From: Armatimonadetes bacterium RBG_19FT_COMBO_69_19 | GTDB lineage: Bacteria > Sysuimicrobiota > Sysuimicrobiia > Sysuimicrobiales > Kaftiobacteriaceae | Assembly: GCA_001768125.1 (NCBI GenBank) | Contig: MENB01000050.1 | Location: forward strand, 1,257-11,921 | Direction of reading: 5' to 3' | Length of the DNA: 10,665 nt | Shown: positions 5,544 through 10,665 of the stretch, piece by piece | Numbering within the stretch: position 1 is the stretch's first letter | Layout: every line of letters begins with the position of its first letter | The notes under the pieces: generated by a model | Databases searched by the model: none | Seen by the model: the letters and a program-made list of their open reading frames with translations, nothing else | What the model was told of the DNA's origin: nothing | Translations under genes and position numbers: made by a program

Positions 5544-5671
5544 GGTCTCCCTCCGAAACGATGGGCCGGGTGCTGAGTTCGCGGAGAGGAAATGGCTCCC
5601 TGCCCAGCCAACCTATGCGGACAACGGTCGTGCTCCGCGACCCCGCCCCCGTCGTTCCCCTGAGGTGCACG
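5544..5671. promoter_or_regulatory. divergent promoter region between tag and the ABC operon
   Basis: 128 bases separate the tag start from the preferred ATPase start. No confident -10/-35 pair is visible. The part from 5615 onward is open in frame with the ATPase (ATG 5615) but would add 19 residues unlike the family and has no Shine-Dalgarno sequence, so it is treated as untranslated. Confidence 0.3.
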
Positions 5672-6499
5672 GTGACAGCAGCCACCGGGGTCATCGAAGC
5701 CCGGGACGTCGTCAAGGTGTTTGTCGCCCGATCCGAGCGGCGGCGCCGCCGCGCCTTCCTGGCGCTGCACGACGTGAACCTGGCCATCCAGCAGGGCCGG
5801 TTCGTGAGTTTCGTCGGGCCCTCGGGCTGCGGCAAATCCACCCTGCTGAACATGGTCGCGGGGCTGATCCGACCGACCGAGGGCGCGGTGCACTACAAGG
5901 GCCGCGCCGTCGACGGCATCAACACCGACGTCGGCTACATCACTCAGGACGACAACCTCCTGCCGTGGCGGACCCTCCTCGAGAACGTCGAAGTCGCCCT
6001 CGAGTTCCGCCGCGTCGGGCCCGAGGAGCGCCGCGACCGCGCCCACCGGTACATCGGGCGGGTCGGCCTGGACGGCTTCGAGCACCACTACCCCCACGAG
6101 CTCTCCGGAGGGATGCGCAAGCGCGTCGCGCTGATCCGCACGCTGATCTACGAGCCGGACGTCATCCTCATGGACGAGCCCTTCGGCCCGCTCGACGCCC
6201 AGACGCGGGTCATCCTCCAGGACGAGCTGCTGCGGCTGTGGGAAGGGACCGGCAAGACCATCGTCTTCGTCACGCACGACCTCGTGGAGGCGATCGCCCT
6301 GTCGGATGAGATCGTCCTGTTCAGCCGGGCGCCGGGGACGATCAAGCATGTCTACCCGGTCCCGCTGCCGCGGCCGCGCGACGTCTTCCGCATCCACGCC
6401 GATCCGCAGTTCCCCGCCTTCTACGAGCGGCTCTGGCGCGACCTGAAAGAGGAAATCTCGATAGTGGATCTGGAGGGAGCGGTCCATGGCAACAGGTGA
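5672..6499 (+). CDS. NitT/TauT-family ABC transporter ATP-binding protein
   Basis: A 275-residue cytosolic ATPase that powers import by the permease encoded next to it. All ABC motifs are intact: Walker A G-P-S-G-C-G-K-S-T (49-57), Q-loop Q92 in I-T-Q-D-D-N-L-L-P-W-R-T (the L-L-P-W sequence is typical of the SsuB/TauB/NrtD group), signature L-S-G-G-M (144-148), Walker B V-I-L-M-D-E-P (164-170), D-loop and H202 in V-T-H-D. An arginine-rich patch (S-E-R-R-R-R-R, 21-27) precedes the first conserved strand. GTG 5672 is preferred because GAGG lies six bases before it and the product length fits the family; ATG 5615 and an earlier GTG/ATG would add an atypical leader. It overlaps the permease start by 14 bases. 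Confidence 0.93.
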   Translation: MTAATGVIEARDVVKVFVARSERRRRRAFLALHDVNLAIQQGRFVSFVGPSGCGKSTLLNMVAGLIRPTEGAVHYKGRAVDGINTDVGYITQDDNLLPWRTLLENVEVALEFRRVGPEERRDRAHRYIGRVGLDGFEHHYPHELSGGMRKRVALIRTLIYEPDVILMDEPFGPLDAQTRVILQDELLRLWEGTGKTIVFVTHDLVEAIALSDEIVLFSRAPGTIKHVYPVPLPRPRDVFRIHADPQFPAFYERLWRDLKEEISIVDLEGAVHGNR

Positions 6500-7364
6500 C
6501 GTCGTCCTCAGCCGTCGCGACCCCTCGCGCCCCGCGGGCCGGCAACTGCTGGAGCAGGTGGAGCGTCAGGAGGCGCGCCGCGCGCGGCGCGACCGGCGGA
6601 CGACGCTGCTCGGCCGGCTGGCATTCGGCGCGGTCTTTTTCCTGGGCTGGGAGCTGAGCAGCGGCCGCATCGTCGACCAGTTCTTCGTGAGCAAACCCTC
6701 GGCGATCGCGGCCTCGCTGTGGGCGATGGCGACGAAGGAATTGCTCTTCTACCATCTGCAGTTCACCATCATCGAGGCCACGGTCGGTTACCTCATCGGC
6801 GCCGTGGCCGGACTGATTGTCGGCTTCGCCCTGGCCCGGGTCGAGGTCGTGTACCGGATCGTCGAGCCCTTCGTCGTGGGCTTCTACGGCATCCCGCGCA
6901 TCGCGCTCGCGCCTCTGTTCATCCTGTGGTTCGGGATCGGGATCAGCTCGAAGATCGCGGTGGCGGCGGTGATGGTGTTCTTCATCGTCTTCATCAACAC
7001 GATCGCCGGCGTGCGCTCCGCGCCCCCGCAGCTGCTCCAGGTGGCGCGCGTCATGGGCGCCTCGGAGTGGGATCTCGTCCGCAAGGTCATCTTCCCGGCG
7101 GCGACGCCGTTCATCATCGCCGCCTTGCAGATCACCGTGCCGCAGGCGATGATCGGGGCGATCGTCGGGGAGTTCATCTCGAGCAACCGCGGGGTCGGCC
7201 ATCTGATCAGCCGGGCGGCCGGCTGGCTGGACACGCCGGGACTGTTCGCGGGGATCTTCACGCTGCTCGTCGTCGTCCTGGTCATGAACCTCGGCATCAA
7301 TCTGCTGGGCGCGCATCTCATGCGCTGGAATCCCAAGCACGGGAGCATGCGGGACGTCCCGTGA
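6486..7364 (+). CDS. NitT/TauT-family ABC transporter permease
   Basis: A 292-residue inner-membrane protein of the BPD-transport (SsuC/TauC) type. A strongly charged cytoplasmic N-terminus (about 40 residues, R/E-rich) is followed by about six hydrophobic helices: near 41-58, 93-118, 128-150, 156-176, 207-230 and 252-278. The EAA-type loop that docks on the ATPase is at about 187-205 (A-R-V-M-G-A-S-E-W-D-L-V-R-K-V-I-F-P). The P-R-I-A-L-A-P-L-F-I-L-W-F-G-I-G block (137-152) is a hallmark of the taurine/nitrate/sulfonate group. GGAGGGAGC precedes ATG 6486 at suitable spacing, and the start lies inside the ATPase gene, so the two are made together. Substrate not determined. Confidence 0.95.
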   Translation: MATGDVVLSRRDPSRPAGRQLLEQVERQEARRARRDRRTTLLGRLAFGAVFFLGWELSSGRIVDQFFVSKPSAIAASLWAMATKELLFYHLQFTIIEATVGYLIGAVAGLIVGFALARVEVVYRIVEPFVVGFYGIPRIALAPLFILWFGIGISSKIAVAAVMVFFIVFINTIAGVRSAPPQLLQVARVMGASEWDLVRKVIFPAATPFIIAALQITVPQAMIGAIVGEFISSNRGVGHLISRAAGWLDTPGLFAGIFTLLVVVLVMNLGINLLGAHLMRWNPKHGSMRDVP

Positions 7365-7387
7365 TCCTCAGGGGAGGTGGAGACGTG

Positions 7388-8413
7388 ATGAGTCGCAGAC
7401 GTGTGACAGCGGCCCTTGCCGTCCTGGTGACCCTGGCCGTGGCGGGGTCGTCGGCGATCGCGACGGCGCAGGGGCCGCGGGTGAGACTGCGCGAGGCCCA
7501 CACCGGGACGCTGTTCATGGCCCCGGTGTACATCGCCGAGGCGGCGGGCTACATGGCGGAGGAAGGCATCGACCTGGAGCTCTTCGAGGTCGACAGCGGC
7601 GCGCTCGGCATCGCCGCGCTGGTGTCGGGGCAGGTGCAGCTCTTCGACGCCGACCCCTTCCAGGCGGTGAACCTGCGCAAGCAGGGACGGCAGATCCTCT
7701 TCATCTACAATCTGACCCGCCGCGTCACCCTGGACATGGTCATGCACCCCGAGGTTGCCCAGGCCAAGAACATCAGCCGGAGCACGCCGATCGCCCAGCG
7801 CTTCGCCGCGCTGCGCGGCCTGCGTCTGGGGATCACCAGTCCAGGCGCGGCCACCGACGTGTACATGCGCTACTATCTTCGGCGCGCCGGGCTCAACCCC
7901 GACCGCGACGCGCAGATCATTGGGGCCGGAAGCGGCGCCAACCTGCTGGCCGCGTTGCGCACCCGGCAGATCGATGCCTTCCACCTCTCGGCGCCCACGC
8001 CCTACCTGGCCGAGCGCGACGGGTTCGGCACGGTCGTGATCAAATCGTCCGCCGGGGACGTGCCGGAGCTGGACAACTTCATGTACACGGGGATCGCGGT
8101 GCACAACGTCTTCGCGAACCAGAACGCCGACCTGCTGCGCCGGTGGGTCCGGGCGGTGAACCGCGCGAACCAGTTGATGCGCCGCGACCAGGCGGCCGCG
8201 GTAACCCACCTGCGCAAGCACTTCCCGCGCCAGGATCCTGCCATCCTCGCGCTGGCCCTGCGGGAGATCATCCCCGCGCTCTCCGAGGACGGGCGCATCA
8301 CCTCGGCGATGCTCGACAAGCATTTGCAGTTCCTCCTCGACGGCGGCCAGATCACGCTCAAGCCGTCGGCCGCGGAGGGCATCCTCTGGACGAACCGGTT
8401 CATCGGGCGCTAG
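7388..8413 (+). CDS. ABC transporter substrate-binding protein (NMT1/SsuA-like)
   Basis: A 341-residue periplasmic binding protein. Residues 1-27 are a Sec-type signal peptide (M-S-R-R-R, hydrophobic A/L/V core, A-T-A cut site); there is no lipobox. The mature protein begins with the NMT1/SsuA pattern: F-M-A-P-V-Y-I-A-E-A-A-G-Y-M-A-E-E-G-I-D-L-E-L, then S-G-A-L-G-I-A-A-L-V-S-G-Q-V-Q-L-F-D-A-D. A G-L-R-L-G-I-T-S-P-G-A-A-T-D segment opens the second lobe. Such proteins capture small organic ions (sulfonates, pyrimidine precursors, aromatic acids); the ligand is unknown. ATG 7388 follows GGAG by five bases; GTG 7385, seven bases after GGGAGG, is equally possible and adds one residue. It is the third gene of the operon, 23 bases after the permease stop. 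Confidence 0.93.
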   Translation: MSRRRVTAALAVLVTLAVAGSSAIATAQGPRVRLREAHTGTLFMAPVYIAEAAGYMAEEGIDLELFEVDSGALGIAALVSGQVQLFDADPFQAVNLRKQGRQILFIYNLTRRVTLDMVMHPEVAQAKNISRSTPIAQRFAALRGLRLGITSPGAATDVYMRYYLRRAGLNPDRDAQIIGAGSGANLLAALRTRQIDAFHLSAPTPYLAERDGFGTVVIKSSAGDVPELDNFMYTGIAVHNVFANQNADLLRRWVRAVNRANQLMRRDQAAAVTHLRKHFPRQDPAILALALREIIPALSEDGRITSAMLDKHLQFLLDGGQITLKPSAAEGILWTNRFIGR

Positions 8414-8459
8414 CGCGCCGCGCTCGGACTCGCGGCGTTCGCCGGGCCACAGAGAATGA

Positions 8460-8495
8460 GGGACGCCCGCCCTGCTGGTTCCGGGGCGGGCGCCC
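8460..8495. terminator. bidirectional hairpin terminator between convergent genes
   Basis: GGGACGCCCGCCC (8460-8472) pairs with GGGCGGGCGCCC (8484-8495): 12 GC pairs with one bulged A (8463) and an 11-base loop. On the plus strand it is followed by TGCGTTTCG, only a weak T run; on the minus strand by TCATTCTCTG. Placed 46 bases after the binding-protein stop and 19 bases past the hydrolase stop, it can end both transcripts. Confidence 0.75.
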
Positions 8496-8514
8496 TGCGT
8501 TTCGAGAGGCGAGG

Positions 8515-9405
8515 TCAGCGCGGGGCGACGACGCGGTTGCGCAGCACGCCGATCCCTTCGACTTCGGCCTCCATCACGTCGCCGATGCTCATCCACTTCT
8601 GCGGGGTGAACCCCATGCCCACGCCTTCGGGGGTGCCGGTGGCGAGCAAGTCGCCGGGCTCGAGCGTCATTCCCGCCGAGAGCACCGAGATCAGCCGCGC
8701 CACGGTGAAGATCATGTTCGCTGTGGTCGAGTTCTGCCGCACCTCGCCGTTGAGGCGCATCGACAGGCGCAGCGCATGCGGGTCGGCGATCGCCGAGCGG
8801 TGCACGATCCACGGCCCCATGGGCGCGAACGTGTCGAGGGACTTCCCCTTGAACCACTGCAGATGCCGCCGCTGCAGGTCGCGCGCGGTGACGTCGTTCA
8901 TGATCGTGTAGCCGAAGACGTAGTCCAGCGCTTTCTCCGGCGCGATGTCCCGGCCGCGGCGGCCGATCACCGCAACGAGCTCCACTTCGTAATCGAGCTG
9001 CTGCGTCACGGCGTGGTGGGTTACCGGTGCCTCGGGACCGATCACCGCCGTGGGCGGCTTCGTGAAGAACACCGGCACCTCGGGCGGCGCGTTGCCGCTC
9101 TCCTTCGCGTGTTCCACGTAGTTGCGGCCCACGCACGCGATGTTCTTGCGCGGGCGCGGGATCGGCGCGAGCAGTGTCGCGCGGGCCAGCGGCAGGGAGG
9201 CCTTGCCGGCCTTCGCCCACGCTTCAGCCTCACGCGCGAGCGCCCGCAGCTCGAGGGTGGGGACCTCGGCGATCAACTCGAGCATGTCCTGCGGCACGCC
9301 CTGCAGCCGCTTCCGGCGCGCGACCGTCTGCAGATCCACGACCGCCTCGCCGGTGACGATGCCCAGGCGGGCTTCGCCCTTCGTCTGGTAGGTACAGAAG
9401 CGCAT
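8515..9405 (-). CDS. fumarylacetoacetate hydrolase (FAH) family protein
   Basis: A 296-residue enzyme of the FAH superfamily, whose members cleave or isomerise C-C bonds of beta-diketo or oxo acids in aromatic and sugar-acid breakdown. A small N-terminal domain (about 1-80) precedes the catalytic domain. The latter carries C-V-G-R-N-Y-V-E-H-A (91-100), P-x-F-F-x-K-P-P-T-A-V-I-G (111-123), metal ligands E140 and E142 in D-Y-E-V-E-L and D171 in M-N-D-V-T-A-R-D, K187 in W-F-K-G-K-S-L-D, and T-G-T-P-E-G-V-G (256-263). ATG 9405 has GGAGG six bases upstream. The reaction cannot be set: ureidoglycolate lyase, 5-carboxymethyl-2-oxo-hex-3-ene-dioate decarboxylase and acylpyruvase relatives share these motifs. 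It stands alone on the minus strand, divergent from the propeller gene and facing the ABC operon across a terminator. Confidence 0.94.
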   Translation of the reverse strand: MRFCTYQTKGEARLGIVTGEAVVDLQTVARRKRLQGVPQDMLELIAEVPTLELRALAREAEAWAKAGKASLPLARATLLAPIPRPRKNIACVGRNYVEHAKESGNAPPEVPVFFTKPPTAVIGPEAPVTHHAVTQQLDYEVELVAVIGRRGRDIAPEKALDYVFGYTIMNDVTARDLQRRHLQWFKGKSLDTFAPMGPWIVHRSAIADPHALRLSMRLNGEVRQNSTTANMIFTVARLISVLSAGMTLEPGDLLATGTPEGVGMGFTPQKWMSIGDVMEAEVEGIGVLRNRVVAPR

Positions 9406-9493
9406 CGGTGACCTCCAGGGGATGAATGTTCGGCAGGGGACGATTCTGCACGCACCGAACGCTACCCTCCGATCATTCCCCGGAGGCGATGCG
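9406..9493. promoter_or_regulatory. divergent promoter region with two inverted repeats
   Basis: This 88-base gap separates the hydrolase and propeller genes. GTTCGG (9428-9433) is mirrored by CCGAAC (9455-9460) across 21 bases, with GCAG/CTGC nested inside, a possible operator. CCTCCG (9466-9471) pairs with CGGAGG (9481-9486) around a nine-base loop; the right arm contains the propeller gene's Shine-Dalgarno sequence. No clear -10/-35 pair was found. Confidence 0.4.
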
Positions 9494-10615
9494 ATGCCCA
9501 CGGTGATGGTGCTGGCCGGCACGACGGAAGGGCTGTTTGTGCTCGAGAGCGATGCGAGACGCACGAAGTGGCGCCGCCGCGGTCCCTACCTGAAGGGCGT
9601 CTCGGTGAACCACGTCGCCTGGGACGGCAGGGGCAAGACGCTCTATGCGACGACATCGACGGAAGGGATCCTGAGCACGCGCAACTTCGGGCGTTCCTGG
9701 ACCCCGCTCAACGACGGCCTTCCCATCCGCAAAGTCTGGACGGTGGCCGTGAACCCGAAGGACCCCCGGCAGCTGTGGGCCGGGACGCACTTCAGCTACC
9801 TGTTCAAGAGTGACAATCGCGGCAAGACGTGGCAGGCGGCCGCGGGCTACGTGAACGCGCCCGGTAAGGAGGGGCGCTGGGGCGATTGGGGCATGGGGAC
9901 GATCGGCAACTCGCTCCACGGGATCCACATCGATCCGCAGAACCCGAAGCGCATGATCGTCGTGAGCAGCACCGATCACGGCGCGGTGCGCACCGAGGAC
10001 GGCGGGGAGACGTGGGAGTACGCGCGCACCGGGGTCTTCGAGTCCTGCCCCGACGCCGACCGCTCGCTGCGCGGAAAGGATTCGACCGCGGAAGAGCGCG
10101 TGAAGACCGTCGAGGCTCACCTCGCGCAGGTGCACGCCTGCACCCACCGGATCGGCATCTCGCCGGCCGCGACGAGCACGCTCTACCGGCAGCAGCACTG
10201 CGGCGTGTACCGCAGCGATGACTTCGGCCGCTCCTGGGTGGACATCTCCGCGGGCCTACCCGACCGGCACGGTTTCCCGCTGGCGGTCCACGCTACGCAG
10301 AAGGAGACCGTCTTCGTCATCCCCGCGTACCAGGGGAAGTGCAAGAAGCACAACTCCTGCATCCAGGGGGGCCTCGACGTGTATCGCAGCCGCACGGGCG
10401 GCCATCACTGGGAGAAGTTGACGGAGGGGCTGCCCCGCAAGGTGCACACCGTCGTCCTGCGCCATGGGATGGACGTGGACAGCCTGAAGCCGGGCGGGCT
10501 CTACTTCGGGACCACCGCCGGAGAGATCTACGGCAGCGCGGACGAGGGCGACTCCTGGACGCGGCTCGCCAAGGGGCTGCCGCGCGTCCAGGGCATCGTG
10601 ACCGTCGTCGCCTGA
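9494..10615 (+). CDS. BNR/Asp-box beta-propeller protein (sialidase/VPS10-like fold)
   Basis: A 373-residue protein built of beta-propeller blades. Six Asp-box turns (S/T-x-D-x-G-x-x-W or close) are visible: S-T-R-N-F-G-R-S-W (61-69), S-D-N-R-G-K-T-W (106-113), T-E-D-G-G-E-T-W (167-174), S-D-D-F-G-R-S-W (241-248), S-R-T-G-G-H-H-W (299-306) and S-A-D-E-G-D-S-W (348-355). Such proteins are often annotated as exo-alpha-sialidase or glycosyl hydrolase, but sialidase catalytic residues are not evident, so a binding or scaffold role is as likely. There is no signal peptide, so it is probably cytosolic. Five cysteines (185, 216, 236, 283, 289) sit in loops between the blades. ATG 9494 has GGAGG seven bases before it. 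Its TGA overlaps the next ATG. Confidence 0.88.
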   Translation: MPTVMVLAGTTEGLFVLESDARRTKWRRRGPYLKGVSVNHVAWDGRGKTLYATTSTEGILSTRNFGRSWTPLNDGLPIRKVWTVAVNPKDPRQLWAGTHFSYLFKSDNRGKTWQAAAGYVNAPGKEGRWGDWGMGTIGNSLHGIHIDPQNPKRMIVVSSTDHGAVRTEDGGETWEYARTGVFESCPDADRSLRGKDSTAEERVKTVEAHLAQVHACTHRIGISPAATSTLYRQQHCGVYRSDDFGRSWVDISAGLPDRHGFPLAVHATQKETVFVIPAYQGKCKKHNSCIQGGLDVYRSRTGGHHWEKLTEGLPRKVHTVVLRHGMDVDSLKPGGLYFGTTAGEIYGSADEGDSWTRLAKGLPRVQGIVTVVA

Positions 10616-10665
10616 TGGCAACCGTCCCGCGGACGGCCGACGAGATCGACGCCCTCTGGGACTAC
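10615..10665 (+). CDS. start of an unidentified gene, cut by the window end
   Basis: ATG 10615 overlaps the propeller gene's stop (TGATG), and the frame stays open to the window end, giving 17 residues: M-A-T-V-P-R-T-A-D-E-I-D-A-L-W-D-Y. The overlap and GC-rich codon use support a coupled second gene. Too short to name. Confidence 0.6.
   Translation, partial: MATVPRTADEIDALWDY

Noticed and set aside
6884..9220. A 778-codon open frame on the minus strand across the permease, binding protein and hydrolase genes.
   Set aside because: It is antisense to well-supported genes, has low-complexity R/A/G/H-rich composition, shows no family motif, and spans a terminator hairpin; it is a by-product of GC-rich codon use.
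1..10665. CRISPR arrays, tRNA or rRNA genes, insertion sequences.
   Set aside because: No regularly spaced repeats, no tRNA-like cloverleaf or rRNA sequence, and no transposase or terminal inverted repeats were seen on either strand.

Overview
The window is GC-rich bacterial DNA, densely packed with genes on both strands. It has Shine-Dalgarno starts, frequent stop/start overlaps, GTG/TTG starts, and ordinary use of TGA as a stop codon. The gene mix (NitT/TauT-type ABC transporter, FAH-family hydrolase, Gfo/Idh/MocA oxidoreductase, ExoD, DinB proteins) suggests a soil or subsurface bacterium of the Rokubacteria/Methylomirabilota or deltaproteobacterial type. That placement is inference from gene style only; no marker gene is present.

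Layout. 1-224: 3' end of a TauE/SafE-type membrane permease, converging tail to tail with a minus-strand group (ExoD-like membrane protein 2231-1626, Gfo/Idh/MocA oxidoreductase 1622-636, pterin-4a-carbinolamine dehydratase 571-221). 2349-4707: a plus-strand operon of overlapping genes: small exported protein, unknown helical protein, rhodanese, GAF-type methionine sulfoxide reductase-like protein, and HicB-like/DinB protein. It ends in the broken start of a PPOX-family gene (about 4704-4800). 4801-4964: non-coding debris with a 15-bp tandem repeat. 5543-4965: 3-methyladenine DNA glycosylase I (tag), minus strand. 5672-8413: ABC transporter operon (ATPase, permease, binding protein), closed by a strong hairpin terminator at 8460-8495. 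9405-8515: FAH-family hydrolase, minus strand. 9494-10615: cytosolic BNR/Asp-box beta-propeller protein, followed by the first 17 codons of another gene.

The standout is the rhodanese at 3146-3961. Its reading frame is broken only by two TGA codons (3356-3358 and 3362-3364), and these fall exactly where related rhodaneses carry the two cysteines of the active-site C-x-C-P motif. The frame resumes at once with the conserved second half of the domain, and the predicted rhodanese half has no other cysteine. An 8-bp hairpin with a G-rich 5-nt loop lies 21 nt after the second TGA and 27 nt after the first, within the usual range for bacterial SECIS elements. The simplest reading is a rhodanese with a Sec-x-Sec active site. 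It runs in frame, with no stop, into a free-methionine-R-sulfoxide-reductase-like GAF domain that lacks one of the family's usual cysteines. The operon may therefore encode a selenium-dependent sulfur/methionine redox or repair module. Selenocysteine insertion genes are not in the window, so this needs the rest of the genome.
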